Part shown: positions 26,499-37,655 of the stretch, piece after piece | Numbering within the stretch: position 1 is the stretch's first letter | Layout of the letters: each line of letters starts with the position of its first letter | NCBI GenBank assembly: GCA_023259055.1 | Contig: JAHFQZ010000005.1 | Span: 1 to 64,000 of the forward strand | Reading direction: 5' to 3' | DNA from: Nitrosomonadales bacterium | GTDB lineage: Bacteria > Pseudomonadota > Gammaproteobacteria > Burkholderiales > Gallionellaceae | Length of the DNA: 64,000 nt | Translations under genes and position numbers: made by a program | The notes under the pieces: generated by a model | Seen by the model: only the letters and a program-made list of their open reading frames with translations | The model's database searches: none | What the model was told of the DNA's origin: nothing

Positions 26499-28066
26499 AA
26501 CGCGACTTTTCTTTGCTGGCAGGCCGCCAATTTGATCTGCTCGTCTGCGGCGGCGGCATCTATGGCGCATGGACGGCTTACGATGCGGCCCTGCGCGGTT
26601 TGAGCGTGGCCATTGTGGAGCAGGGCGACTGGGCCAGCGCTACCTCTTCTGCGTCCAGCAAGTTGATCCACGGCGGTTTGCGCTATCTGGAAACATACGA
26701 TTTCAAGCTGGTCAAGAAAGCGCTGGCGGAACGGCAGATGCTGATGGCAATTGCACCGCATCGCGTCTGGCCGTTGCGTTTTGGTGTGCCGGTATACGCG
26801 GACAGCCGCATTGGCACATTACAGATGAAGGCCGGTTTGACCTTGTACGATTTTCTTGCGGATAACCAAAACCCGGATATGGTTCATCATTACTTTGATG
26901 GACAAGCCTTTGCCGGACGCTTTCCTTTTCTTGTCAGCGATGACCTGAAAGGCGGGTTTACCTATGGCGATGCGCAGACCGATGATGCGCGGCTGGTGCT
27001 GGAATTGATCTCCGGTGCGATGGAAGCCGGCGCAGTGTGCGTGAATTATTGCAAGCTAACCGGATTGGTCGAGACGAATGGGCGAGTAACCGGCGCAACG
27101 GTTCAGGATCAACTCAGCAACACCAACGCGGAAATTCTGGCCAGGCAAATCGTCAACGCCACCGGCCAGTGGACTGCGGCATCCGAGCAAGGGCGCGGCT
27201 GGTGCAGGTTGGACAAGGGCACACATCTGGTCATGCCAGCACTGTTGACGGAGGAGGCATTGCTGCTGACCGCCAAGTCGGATGGCCGGGTATTTTTCAT
27301 GATCCCCTGGTATGGCATGACGCTGGTTGGCACCACCGATACAGACTACAGCGGCGATCTTGATCATGTCGTTGTCGAGCCAAAAGAGGTTGCCTATTTG
27401 CTGGCTGAAGCCAATCGCTACCTCAAGACTGCGTGGACGGAAAAAGACGTTATCGGGAGTTATGCCGGCTTGCGCGTGATGAAGCATAGTGACGACTCTC
27501 AACCTTCAGCCGCCAGCCGCGACTGGGAACTGAGAACCGCAAGCAACGGGGTGCATTACTCTATCGGCGGAAAGTTTACCTCGGCGCGCGAAGATGCTGC
27601 ATGCATCGTCAACACGGTGTGCAAGCTGATTGACGTTGATACACCGTGCGCAACCAGGAACCGCACATTTCCCTGGACGCCTGAGGCAGACTATGCCAGG
27701 TGGTTTGTTGCCGCATGCACTCAGGCAACACGGCTCGGCATCGATCAGGAAAGTTCGACGTGGCTGATCCGCCGACACGGAAAGCGGGTAGTTGAGGTGT
27801 TGCACATGGTTGCGGATAAGGCAGGTTTGACAGAACGTATCACGCCTGCGTTGCCTTTTATTTTTGCGGATTTGCTGTTTTGTGCCCGCACTGAAATGGC
27901 CTTGCATCTGGACGATCTGTTGCGCCGCCGCATGCCATTGTTGATTCTGGCGAAGCTGGATGAAAGTGTACTGCGTCGTCTTGCCGAAGCTGTTGCGCCT
28001 GCGATGGGTTGGGATGAAGCTGCGATAAATCGGGAAATTAAAGCCTGTCTCCAGCAATTACGCTGA
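26495..28066 (+). CDS. glpD: FAD-dependent glycerol-3-phosphate dehydrogenase
   Basis: A 523-residue flavoenzyme. The dinucleotide-binding motif is near the N terminus (VCGGGIYGAWTAYDAALRG), followed by the GlpD signature SSASSKLIHGGLRYLE. IVNATGQWT is the second FAD-contacting segment, and FMIPWYGMTLVGTTDTDY and SYAGLRVM follow the family. It oxidises glycerol-3-phosphate to dihydroxyacetone phosphate, passing electrons to quinone at the inner membrane. It overlaps the GDPD gene and is followed one base later by a carbohydrate kinase, forming a glycerol/glycerophosphodiester operon. Confidence 0.92.
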   Translation: MKRDFSLLAGRQFDLLVCGGGIYGAWTAYDAALRGLSVAIVEQGDWASATSSASSKLIHGGLRYLETYDFKLVKKALAERQMLMAIAPHRVWPLRFGVPVYADSRIGTLQMKAGLTLYDFLADNQNPDMVHHYFDGQAFAGRFPFLVSDDLKGGFTYGDAQTDDARLVLELISGAMEAGAVCVNYCKLTGLVETNGRVTGATVQDQLSNTNAEILARQIVNATGQWTAASEQGRGWCRLDKGTHLVMPALLTEEALLLTAKSDGRVFFMIPWYGMTLVGTTDTDYSGDLDHVVVEPKEVAYLLAEANRYLKTAWTEKDVIGSYAGLRVMKHSDDSQPSAASRDWELRTASNGVHYSIGGKFTSAREDAACIVNTVCKLIDVDTPCATRNRTFPWTPEADYARWFVAACTQATRLGIDQESSTWLIRRHGKRVVEVLHMVADKAGLTERITPALPFIFADLLFCARTEMALHLDDLLRRRMPLLILAKLDESVLRRLAEAVAPAMGWDEAAINREIKACLQQLR

Positions 28067-28067
28067 C

Positions 28068-29483
28068 ATGATTTCCGCCATCGCGCTTGACCTGGGCACT
28101 ACGTCGATCAAGGCCGGATTACTGGATCGGCACGGCACGTTCAGCCACATCGTTGTATTTCCTGTCCCGAAAATCAATGCCAATGGCGGGCGCTATGAAA
28201 GCGATGCGCTGGCCTATGCGGCGATTGCAGATCAGGCGCTGAACGAATGCGTGGCCCATGAATTAACCGCCACGGCAGGCGAATGCATATCGCCAAGTTT
28301 GTACAGTTCACTGGGCCTGTGCAGCCAGCGCTCTTCATTTTTAATCTGGGAGCAAGCCAGCGGCAAACCGGTCACTCCGCTCATATCGTGGCAGGACAAT
28401 CGCGGTGCGGCGAGTTGCGAAGCTTTGCGCGCACATGAAAATACGATCCGCGACCTTACCGGCCTGCCACTGGCGCCATATTATTTCGCCCCCAAGCTGA
28501 GAGTCGTGTTGCAGGACAACCCGGATTGGTGCGCACGGCTGGCGCGGGGCGAGTTGCTGGCAGGCACGCTGGATAGTTTTATGATCTGGCGCTGGACTGG
28601 CGGCAGGCACTTCGTAACCGATGCATCCATGGCAGCTCGCACTCTGCTGATGGATATCCGGCGGCAACAATGGTCGCCGCAACTCTGCGATCTCTTCGGT
28701 ATACCGCTAAGCATACTGCCAGAAATCAGACCTTCCGCAGGATTGAATCTGCAACTGAACAACGGCCTGATCCTGCAAGCCAGCGCAGGCGATCAATCTG
28801 CCGCATTGTTCTCCAGTGTCAGCGAAGACAGGGCGGAAGCCTTGGTCAATCTCGGCACGGGTTGTTTCGTCGTGCGCTATCTGCTGGACGAAGAATTTGC
28901 ATTTGATGGCTATCTGCATACGCTGGTGTATCAGGACAGCGCACAACATGCACACTTCGCGATCGAAGGGACACTGAATTCCGTTGCCGCTGCACTTGCT
29001 CCTTACCCGGTCGGGGAATGCCGAATTGAAGACTTGGCCGATGACGAAAATTTTTGTCTCGCTGAACCCAGCGGGCTTGGCGCGCCCTATTTTAGAAATA
29101 AAATTGGCATCCGGTTTTCCCGTCCGGTCGAACACCTGACACAGCGCCAGGTTGCCAGCCTGCTGCTGGAAGCCGTTATTTTCCGCGTCGCGCGGATTCT
29201 GGAGGATTTTCACCGCATATCCCCCCTTGAACGCGTTTATCTCTCAGGCGGATTATCCGAATTGACTTGCCTGCAACAGGGTATCGCACGGTGCGTGCCG
29301 TTTGCTGTCTTCCGTTTGTGTCAGACAGAGTCCAGCCTGCGGGGCGCTGCACTGCTCGCAGCCGGGATGGCACCGGCATACAACAGAGAAAGCGAAAGAG
29401 TGGAAATAGACGGTAATGCTGAAGCGCTGCTGAAAAAATACCGGCAATGGAAGAAATGGCTGGACGATTTGCTGGACTCTTGA
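28068..29483 (+). CDS. FGGY-family carbohydrate kinase, probably glycerol kinase-like
   Basis: A 471-residue sugar kinase. The phosphate-1 motif is AIALDLGTTSIKAGL; the adenosine and hinge regions include ALVNLGTGCFVVRYL, LSGGLSELTCLQQGIA and SSLRGAALLAAGMA. The substrate region contains ISWQDNRG, which resembles glycerol kinase (WQDRR-like). It is somewhat shorter than GlpK (about 500 residues), so the exact sugar or polyol is uncertain. Its position right after glpD favours glycerol. Confidence 0.85.
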   Translation: MISAIALDLGTTSIKAGLLDRHGTFSHIVVFPVPKINANGGRYESDALAYAAIADQALNECVAHELTATAGECISPSLYSSLGLCSQRSSFLIWEQASGKPVTPLISWQDNRGAASCEALRAHENTIRDLTGLPLAPYYFAPKLRVVLQDNPDWCARLARGELLAGTLDSFMIWRWTGGRHFVTDASMAARTLLMDIRRQQWSPQLCDLFGIPLSILPEIRPSAGLNLQLNNGLILQASAGDQSAALFSSVSEDRAEALVNLGTGCFVVRYLLDEEFAFDGYLHTLVYQDSAQHAHFAIEGTLNSVAAALAPYPVGECRIEDLADDENFCLAEPSGLGAPYFRNKIGIRFSRPVEHLTQRQVASLLLEAVIFRVARILEDFHRISPLERVYLSGGLSELTCLQQGIARCVPFAVFRLCQTESSLRGAALLAAGMAPAYNRESERVEIDGNAEALLKKYRQWKKWLDDLLDS

Positions 29484-29733
29484 ACAATGCCTGTCAATAT
29501 CGAAAACGCAGGAAAATAACCATCCGAGGCGCCTGGAAGTACTTTAATGCATAAAAATTCAGCGAGCCTTCTATAAGCCAGACACAAAAATTGTGCCGGC
29601 CGTTTTTGATCAAAGTCCATTATTTTGTGTGCTCAAGGCGTAACTCAAACACCTTGCCCATTGGCTCTCAGGATCAACATGATAAAATAACTGTTTTCAA
29701 TAGCCTGCAATCACCTTCCAAATATTATTTTTT

Positions 29734-31233
29734 ATGCGCATTCTTCTAATCTATTCGAATCAAAGCAGTGAGTTGGAGCCTGCCCCACCGGTTGGCTTGA
29801 GTTATGTGGCGACAGCCACTCGTGCAGCAGGCCATGAAGTCAAGTTACTCGATTTAGCCTTCGCTCAGGATCTATTGGGTGAATTGGCTTCCGTAATCAA
29901 GGTATTCAAGCCGGAAGTTGTTGGCCTTTCCATTCGCAATATTGACAACGTGATTTCTCAGCGCTTCGATTCGCCGTTGAAGTCGCTTCAGGAGCAGGTC
30001 GCTGTAATCAGGGCGAATGCACGCACTCCAGACGACAAGCCTGTTCCTTTGGTACTGGGCGGTCCGGCTGTTTCGATCCTGGCGGAGAGGGCGTTGACTG
30101 TTTTTGGCGCTGATTTTGCGGTTGTGGGAGAAGGGGAAACTGCTTTTCCCTTGTTGTTGGAAGCGCTTGAGAAAGGAACCCCCCTGACCAGAGTTTCCGG
30201 ACTGTGTTACAGCCGGGAAGGCAAGCCGGCGCGCAACCCCACCACATTGTTGTCAGCTTTTGCGCATTCTGGAATGCAACAATGGATCTCCTGGAAGTCT
30301 TACCAGCGCGGCGGTGGAACCTGGCCGATTCAGACCAAACGCGGTTGTCCGATGAGCTGTATTTATTGCGCCTATCCGCTGGTAGAGGGCAAGCATTGCC
30401 GTTTGCGTGAGCCGGGCGAGGTGGTGGATGAGATTGAACAAGTGATGCGTGAAATTCGGCCGCGTACTTTTGAGTTTGTGGATTCCACTTTCAATATCCC
30501 CTCTTCACATGCGATGAGGATTTGCGAAGAAATTATTCGTCGTGGCGTTAAGGCCAACTTTACCGCGATGGGGGTCAACCCCCGCGATGTGCCAAAAGAT
30601 TTGTTCCCCTTGATGAAGCGGGCAGGTTTTAATTCGGTGATGATTACCGCCGAGGCCGGGTGCGACACGATGCTGAAAAATTACTGCAAAGGTTTCACGA
30701 TGCAGGAGGTCGGCTCTTGTCTTGAACTTGTGGCAGCTTCTGGTCTGAAGAGCATGTGGTTCTTTATGCTTGGAGGCCCCGGTGAGACGATGGCTACCTG
30801 TGAAGAAACCATCAGTTTCGTCGAAACGCGCCTAACCGGGCGTCAATTCCTGACAGTGTTTTTTACCGGTATCCGTATTTTGCCCGGCACTGTGCTTGCA
30901 CGCCAGGCTATCGAAGGTGGATATATTCCTCCGGAAACAGACTTTTCGGAAGGCGTTTTCTATCTCTCGCCAGAGATCAATGAGCAAAATGTGATCGATC
31001 GTATCAATCGAGCTATCGTGCGTAACCCCTGCATCGTTCATGCCGCAGATGGCAATGCCTCCAAACAACAACGTATGCTATATAGCACCCTGAATGCGTT
31101 AGGCGTTGCGCCACCTTATTGGCGTTATATTCCTGAGATGTTGCGTTTCCCTCCCTTGAGGTACCTGCGCGACCGCTACCCTTCTGTAACGGCTGGTGGA
31201 AGCACTGGAACCAGCAACCGCGAGCAGGAGTGA
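29734..31233 (+). CDS. B12-binding radical SAM protein of unknown substrate
   Basis: A 499-residue protein. An N-terminal cobalamin-binding Rossmann-like domain (ILLIYSNQSSELEPAPPVGLSYVA ... VLGGPAVSILAERALTVFGADFAVVGEGE) is followed by a radical SAM core with CPMSCIYC (the CxxxCxxC cluster ligands) and TAEAGCDTML. This architecture is shared by methyltransferases and ring-forming enzymes of the BchE/HpnP-like superfamily. There is no biosynthetic neighbour, so the product cannot be named. The 250 bp before it hold no gene; it lies about 90 bp before hfq. Confidence 0.85.
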   Translation: MRILLIYSNQSSELEPAPPVGLSYVATATRAAGHEVKLLDLAFAQDLLGELASVIKVFKPEVVGLSIRNIDNVISQRFDSPLKSLQEQVAVIRANARTPDDKPVPLVLGGPAVSILAERALTVFGADFAVVGEGETAFPLLLEALEKGTPLTRVSGLCYSREGKPARNPTTLLSAFAHSGMQQWISWKSYQRGGGTWPIQTKRGCPMSCIYCAYPLVEGKHCRLREPGEVVDEIEQVMREIRPRTFEFVDSTFNIPSSHAMRICEEIIRRGVKANFTAMGVNPRDVPKDLFPLMKRAGFNSVMITAEAGCDTMLKNYCKGFTMQEVGSCLELVAASGLKSMWFFMLGGPGETMATCEETISFVETRLTGRQFLTVFFTGIRILPGTVLARQAIEGGYIPPETDFSEGVFYLSPEINEQNVIDRINRAIVRNPCIVHAADGNASKQQRMLYSTLNALGVAPPYWRYIPEMLRFPPLRYLRDRYPSVTAGGSTGTSNREQE

Positions 31234-31324
31234 CTGAGAATGCCGACTTAATACAAAATATATTCACAGCCGCGCCGGAATCCAGTAAAGTGCTATCCCG
31301 TTCCTAACTAATAAGAGCAATAAC

Positions 31325-31561
31325 ATGAGTGCAAAAGGACAACAACTGCAAGATCCATTTCTTAATGCGCTGCGCAAAGAGCATGTACAAGTCGCGATTT
31401 ACCTTGTGAACGGCATCAAACTGCAAGGCCATGTCGAGTCATTCGATCAGTATGTGGTGCTGCTGAAAAACACCATTACTCAGATGGTTTACAAACACGC
31501 CATTTCAACCATCGTTCCGGCACGCGCGGTCAACATTTCTTACGAAGACACTGACGAGTAA
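31325..31561 (+). CDS. hfq: RNA chaperone Hfq
   Basis: A 78-residue Sm-like protein. The Sm1 region ([29 protein letters not shown]) includes the proximal-face Gln, and the Sm2 motif reads [12 protein letters not shown] with YKH. It forms a hexamer that pairs small RNAs with mRNAs. It has the short C terminus usual in betaproteobacteria. The stop overlaps the hflX start (TAATG). Confidence 0.98.
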   Translation: MSAKGQQLQDPFLNALRKEHVQVAIYLVNGIKLQGHVESFDQYVVLLKNTITQMVYKHAISTIVPARAVNISYEDTDE

Positions 31562-32694
31562 TGCAGCAGCCGGCTGGCCCTGAGGCCGCAGTTCTGGTCA
31601 GTATTGATTTTGGCGAAAGCGACCACAGCGAGAGTCTGGAGGAGTTGCGTTTGCTGGCTGAGACTGCCGGTGTACGCACTCTTGCAATCGTTGAAGCCAA
31701 ACGGCAACGCCCTGATGCCGCGCTGTTTGCGGGCAGCGGCAAAGTGCAGGAGCTCGCCGAGCTCGTCGAGCGTATGGAAGTTCCGTTGGTCATTTTTAAT
31801 CATGACCTTTCCCCCGCGCAAATGCGCAACCTGACAGCCAAACTGAATACGCGGGTGATCGACAGAACTATGTTGATCCTTGATATTTTTGCACAACGCG
31901 CGCAGAGCCACGAAGGCAAGTTTCAGGTTGAACTGGCGCAACTCAAGTATCTCGCCACGCACCTGGTCGGCATGAATCAGGACATGGGGCAGCAAAAACA
32001 TGCCGTGGGCGCGCGCGGCCCCGGTGAAACCAAGCTGGAACTGGATCGGCGCAAATTGGACAAACGTGTCCATATGCTGAAAGATCGTCTGGAGAAGCTC
32101 AAGAAGCAGCGTGTCGTGCAGCGTCGCGCGCGCAATCGTGCCGACGTGCTGTCGGTATCCATTGTCGGTTATACCAATGCGGGCAAGTCCACGCTGTTTA
32201 ACAGGCTAACCCGCGCAGATGTCTATGTGGCAAACCAATTGTTCGCCACGCTGGATACCACTTCGCGCCGCATGTTCACCGAAGGACAGGGCGAAATCGT
32301 GGTATCGGACACAGTTGGTTTTATCCGCCATCTGCCGCATTCATTGATCGCGGCTTTTCGCAGTACGCTGGAGGAGACGATGCAGGCAGATTTGTTGCTG
32401 CATGTGGTGGATGCCAATAATGCCAACCGTGACGATCAGATCGCCGAGGTAAACAAGGTGCTGGCGGAGATCGGCGCGGCGGATATCCCGCAGGTTCTGG
32501 TGTTTAATAAAATTGATTTGCAGGATGTGCCGCCCAGCCTGCAACGGGACGATTATGGTAGAATCGCCCGCGTTTTTCTGAGCGCCAAAAGTGGTGCGGG
32601 TATGGAGGGATTGCAGTTGGCTTTGACAGAAGCCAAGACTGCCCGCCAGGCTTCTTTAGCAAGTGAATATCAAACTAACCAAGCGAGTGAATAG
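31561..32694 (+). CDS. hflX: Ribosome-associated GTPase HflX
   Basis: A 377-residue protein. The N-terminal HflX domain (DRTMLILDIFAQRAQSHEGKFQVELAQLKY and RGPGETKLELDRR) is followed by a coiled linker and a G domain ([37 protein letters not shown]). HflX rescues and splits stalled ribosomes under stress. It lies between hfq and hflK as in E. coli. Confidence 0.97.
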   Translation: MQQPAGPEAAVLVSIDFGESDHSESLEELRLLAETAGVRTLAIVEAKRQRPDAALFAGSGKVQELAELVERMEVPLVIFNHDLSPAQMRNLTAKLNTRVIDRTMLILDIFAQRAQSHEGKFQVELAQLKYLATHLVGMNQDMGQQKHAVGARGPGETKLELDRRKLDKRVHMLKDRLEKLKKQRVVQRRARNRADVLSVSIVGYTNAGKSTLFNRLTRADVYVANQLFATLDTTSRRMFTEGQGEIVVSDTVGFIRHLPHSLIAAFRSTLEETMQADLLLHVVDANNANRDDQIAEVNKVLAEIGAADIPQVLVFNKIDLQDVPPSLQRDDYGRIARVFLSAKSGAGMEGLQLALTEAKTARQASLASEYQTNQASE

Positions 32695-32695
32695 T

Positions 32696-33895
32696 ATGGG
32701 ATTGAATGATCCGCAATGGGGTAAAAACAACAATGGCGGTCCACCCGATCTTGAAGAGTTGTTGCGCAAGCTCAATGCAAAAGTTTCCGCCATGATGGGC
32801 GGCAAGGGCGGGCAGGGTAAAGGTGGATCAGGACAGTCTGGTGGCGGCGCGCCGCAAGGTTTTGCCGGGGGCCTCAGTTTGATTGCAGCGATTGCAGCAT
32901 TGATCTGGTTTGGCAGTGGCTTTTACATTGTGGATGCCAGCCAACGTGGCTTGGTGTTGCGCTTTGGCAAGAAGGTCGAGATCACCGATCCTGGCCCGCG
33001 TTGGCACTTGCCGTTCCCGATCGAAACGGCGGAAATTGTAAATCTGAGCCAGGTCAGGACTGTGGAAGTCGGCTATCGGGATAATGTCAAAAACAAGATA
33101 TTGAAAGAGTCGTTGATGCTGACCGATGATGAAAACATTATCGACATCCAGTTTGCGGTGCAATACTTCCTTAGCGATCCGGCCGCTTACCTATTCAATA
33201 ACCGCATGCCCGACGAGAACGTGCGCCAGGCTGCGGAGACTGCCATTCGCGAAGTGGTTGGGAAAAACAAGATGGATTTCGTGCTGTATGAGGGGCGCGA
33301 ACAAGTGGCTGCGGCAGCGACCAAGTTGATGCAGGAAATATTGGATCGCTATAAGTCAGGCATCCTGATCAGCAAGCTGACCATGCAGAACGCCCAGCCG
33401 CCCGAACAAGTTCAGGCTGCCTTTGATGACGCTGTAAAAGCAGGCCAGGACCGCGAGCGGCAAAAAAATGAAGGCCAGGCTTACGCCAATGACGTGGTGC
33501 CTCGTGCACGCGGGACGGCGGCGCGGCTGATACAGGAGTCGGAAGGCTATAAGCAAAGCGTGATCGCCAATGCCGAAGGCGATGCCAGCCGTTTCAAACA
33601 GATTCTGGTGGAGTATGAAAAGGCGCCTGCGGTCACACGCGAACGTATGTATATAGACATGATGCAGCAGGTGATGGGCAATGTCAGCAAGGTGATGGTC
33701 GATCAAAAGAACGGCAACAACCTGTTGTATTTACCGCTGGATAAATTGATTGAAACCAGCCGAGCTGTTGTTACAGCCGATGTGCAGCCTGTAACCAAGC
33801 AGGATGCCGCACCTGTAACATCGCATGGAAATGACAATATTGCCGCACAGCGTGCGCGCGATTCATTGCTTGGCCGCGATCGGGAGACGCGATAA
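32696..33895 (+). CDS. hflK: Membrane protease modulator HflK
   Basis: A 399-residue SPFH/band-7 protein. The N terminus is Gly-rich and cytoplasmic (MMGGKGGQGKGGSGQSGGG), followed by one membrane segment (LIAAIAALIWFGSGFYIV, ~60-78), the SPFH domain (RGLVLRFGKKVEITDPGPRWHLPFP) and a long helical tail (NAEGDASRFKQIL). HflK and HflC form a periplasmic cage around FtsH. ATG 32696, one base past the hflX stop, is chosen over an upstream frame opening inside hflX. Confidence 0.97.
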   Translation: MGLNDPQWGKNNNGGPPDLEELLRKLNAKVSAMMGGKGGQGKGGSGQSGGGAPQGFAGGLSLIAAIAALIWFGSGFYIVDASQRGLVLRFGKKVEITDPGPRWHLPFPIETAEIVNLSQVRTVEVGYRDNVKNKILKESLMLTDDENIIDIQFAVQYFLSDPAAYLFNNRMPDENVRQAAETAIREVVGKNKMDFVLYEGREQVAAAATKLMQEILDRYKSGILISKLTMQNAQPPEQVQAAFDDAVKAGQDRERQKNEGQAYANDVVPRARGTAARLIQESEGYKQSVIANAEGDASRFKQILVEYEKAPAVTRERMYIDMMQQVMGNVSKVMVDQKNGNNLLYLPLDKLIETSRAVVTADVQPVTKQDAAPVTSHGNDNIAAQRARDSLLGRDRETR

Positions 33896-34773
33896 TGAAA
33901 ATCAATATTAATGTTGTCCTGATCAGTGCCGTCACCGCACTGATCATAATGGCCCTAAGCCTGTTTGTCGTGGATCAACGCCAGGCTGCCATCGTGTTCC
34001 AGTTGGGCGAAATGGTCAGCGTAAAGACCGAACCGGGCCTGTATTTCAAGGCGCCGCTGATGCAGAACGTTCGCTTCTTTGACTCGCGAATCCTGACACT
34101 GGATACCGGAGAGCCTGAGCGTTTTATCACGGCGGAAAAGAAAAACGTGCTGGTGGATTCATTCGTCAAGTGGCGCATCGTGGACGTGAAGCAATACTAC
34201 AACAGCGTTGGCGGCGATGAAGTTCAGGCAAAAAGACGTTTGATGCAAACGGTCAATTCCAGTATGCGCGAGGAATTCGGCAAGCGCACCATACACGAGG
34301 TGGTGTCCGGCGAACGTGAACAAATCATGACTGTGTTGCGCGAAAAGACCGATCTCGATGCGCGCAAGATAGGTGTGCAAGTTCTGGATGTACGCCTCAA
34401 GCGGGTGGATTTCCCGCTGGAGATCAGCGATTCGGTGTATCGCCGGATGGATGCCGAGCGCAAGCGCGTGGCGAATGAGTTGCGTGCTTCGGGTGCGGCC
34501 GAGGGTGAAAAAATCAAGGCAGATGCCGACAAGCAACGCGAAGTGATTCTGGCAGAAGCATATCGCGAGGCACAGAAGACCAAGGGTGAAGGCGATGCAA
34601 AGGCCTCAGCGCTGTATGCCGCCGCGTTTGGCCGCAACCCGGAGTTTTATTCGTTCTACCGGAGCCTGGAAGCCTACAAGCAAAGCTTCAAAAACAAGAG
34701 TGACGTGATGGTGCTCGATCCGAGTTCGGCATTTTTCAAATACCTGAAGAACTCCGGTAAGGGCGGCAAGTAG
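33895..34773 (+). CDS. hflC: Membrane protease modulator HflC
   Basis: A 292-residue SPFH-domain partner of HflK. The N-terminal anchor (VLISAVTALIIMALSLFVVD) is followed by RQAAIVFQLGEMVSVKTEPGL and the helical region (RKRVANELRASGAAEGEKIKADADKQRE). The TAATG overlap with hflK indicates coupled synthesis of the two subunits. Confidence 0.97.
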   Translation: MKININVVLISAVTALIIMALSLFVVDQRQAAIVFQLGEMVSVKTEPGLYFKAPLMQNVRFFDSRILTLDTGEPERFITAEKKNVLVDSFVKWRIVDVKQYYNSVGGDEVQAKRRLMQTVNSSMREEFGKRTIHEVVSGEREQIMTVLREKTDLDARKIGVQVLDVRLKRVDFPLEISDSVYRRMDAERKRVANELRASGAAEGEKIKADADKQREVILAEAYREAQKTKGEGDAKASALYAAAFGRNPEFYSFYRSLEAYKQSFKNKSDVMVLDPSSAFFKYLKNSGKGGK

Positions 34774-34958
34774 TGCTGGAATACTGGCTGCTCGGTTTTG
34801 CTATGATGTTGGTGATTGAGGGGTTGCTGCCTTTTTTGTTGCCTGAGTTGTGGCGTGAGACATTTCGCAAGCTGGTATTGCTGACCGACGGCCAGTTACG
34901 ATTTGTCGGAATCATCGCGATGCTTTCCGGATTGTTGCTGCTGTACCTGGTGAAATGA
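34773..34958 (+). CDS. DUF2065 small membrane protein
   Basis: A 61-residue protein with two hydrophobic helices (LLGFAMMLVIEGLLPFLLP and FVGIIAMLSGLLLLYLV) and the conserved WRETFRKLVLLTDGQLRFVGI core of the DUF2065/YjeT family. It uses a GTG start that overlaps the hflC stop. The family commonly follows hflC, which suggests a link to the HflKC-FtsH complex, but the function is unknown. Confidence 0.9.
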   Translation: MLEYWLLGFAMMLVIEGLLPFLLPELWRETFRKLVLLTDGQLRFVGIIAMLSGLLLLYLVK

Positions 34959-35079
34959 GCGCTGTGGGTTCTGTACGTCGAGGAATGAGCGAGCACGCGA
35001 CACAGCGATTCGCACGGAAGTGGTTTAAGCAGGCAATCCGCGGAGCGGATGCTCGCAAAACGGATTTTAGAGGCTCCTG

Positions 35080-36237
35080 ATGCAAAACTGGCTACTTCCC
35101 GAATATATCCAGGACATGCTGCCCGATGAAGCATGGCGCGTAGAGCAGATGCGCGCGCAGTTTCTCGAACTGCTTCGCAAGCATGGCTATCAGTTGGTCG
35201 TGCCACCGCTGCTGGAATATGCCGAATCGTTGTTGATCGATGACAGCGATGACATGGATATGCGCAGCTTCAAACTGGTTGATCAGTTGGGCGGACGTAC
35301 CCTTGCGCTGCGTGCCGACATCACTCCACAAGTGGCGCGCATTGATGCGCACTTGCTCAATCGTCAAGGCGTGGCGCGCCTTTGCTATGCAGGCAGCGTG
35401 CTGCACACCCAGCCGGTGGGTCTGACGCGCACCCGAGAGCTGATGCAAATCGGCGCAGAATTATATGGGCACGGCGGTTTGGAAAGCGATCTGGAGATTC
35501 AGCAATTGATGTTGCATTCGCTGGCTTTGCTTGGTATCAAAAACGTTCATCTCGATCTCGGACATGTCGGCGTATTCCGCGCGCTGATGAGCCACGCCGA
35601 ACTCGATAAGGATCTCGAAAATGAATTATTTGCCGCGCTGCAAAGCAAAGACAGCGCGGCTTTGCAGTCCTTGACCCAGGCACTGGATGCGACCCTGCGC
35701 AATGCTTTGCTGGCCTTGCCGGAACTGTATGGCAATTGTGCAGAAGTGCTGGCACGGGCGCGCAAACAGCTGCCAAAATACGCGGAAATTGTTACTGCGC
35801 TGGATGACTTGCATAGCATCTCCAGCAAGTTGCATCCGCTGGTGTCCAACGTCGGAATAGACCTCGCCGATTTACGCGGTTACCACTATCACAGCGGCAT
35901 GGTGTTCGCCGCATACCATGCCGACAGCCATGATGCGATCGCGCTGGGCGGCCGTTATGACAATCTCGGCAAGAGCTTCGGACGCGCGCGTGCGGCGACC
36001 GGATTCAGCATGGATCTGCGCCAGCTGTACCGGTTGCTTCCGACGCAGACAATCAAGCTGGGAGTATGCGCGCCGCATTTCGACGATGCCGCTTTGCACG
36101 ACAAGATCGCACAGCTTCGCGCGGCCGGTGAGGCGGTGGTAGTGGATTTGCTTGGCGATGCAACATTGCGCAGAGAACTGCAGTGCGATCGCGTATTGGT
36201 TTTGCACGATGGCTTCTGGCAGGTCGTCAATCTTTGA
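35080..36237 (+). CDS. hisZ: ATP phosphoribosyltransferase regulatory subunit
   Basis: A 385-residue HisS-like protein without tRNA-charging function. It retains class II synthetase-like motifs (LRADITPQVARID, LRGYHYHSGMVFAAY, ALGGRYDNLGKSFGRARAATGFSMDL) but lacks an anticodon-binding domain. HisZ completes the short form of HisG for the first step of histidine synthesis. It sits between the hfl operon and purA, the usual betaproteobacterial arrangement. The 120 bp before it hold no gene. Confidence 0.96.
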   Translation: MQNWLLPEYIQDMLPDEAWRVEQMRAQFLELLRKHGYQLVVPPLLEYAESLLIDDSDDMDMRSFKLVDQLGGRTLALRADITPQVARIDAHLLNRQGVARLCYAGSVLHTQPVGLTRTRELMQIGAELYGHGGLESDLEIQQLMLHSLALLGIKNVHLDLGHVGVFRALMSHAELDKDLENELFAALQSKDSAALQSLTQALDATLRNALLALPELYGNCAEVLARARKQLPKYAEIVTALDDLHSISSKLHPLVSNVGIDLADLRGYHYHSGMVFAAYHADSHDAIALGGRYDNLGKSFGRARAATGFSMDLRQLYRLLPTQTIKLGVCAPHFDDAALHDKIAQLRAAGEAVVVDLLGDATLRRELQCDRVLVLHDGFWQVVNL

Positions 36238-36245
36238 TTTTTTAA

Positions 36246-37574
<1,329 letters not shown>

Positions 37575-37599
37575 GCAGGTGGCAGTAATGAACAACGCA

Positions 37600-37630
37600 A
37601 ATATGCATCGCAATATCTGCGATGCATATT
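37600..37630. terminator. Terminator between purA and tRNA-Leu
   Basis: AATATGCATCGCA (37600-37612) pairs perfectly with TGCGATGCATATT (37618-37630) around a 5-nt loop, followed by TTGTATTT on the plus strand. It lies between convergent purA and tRNA-Leu and may stop both transcripts. Confidence 0.75.
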
Positions 37631-37655
37631 TTGTATTTGCGTTGGAATATATTAT

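Noticed and set aside
35080-36237. A second histidyl-tRNA synthetase
   Set aside because: The protein has class II motifs but lacks the anticodon-binding domain and lies beside purA, so HisZ is the better call.
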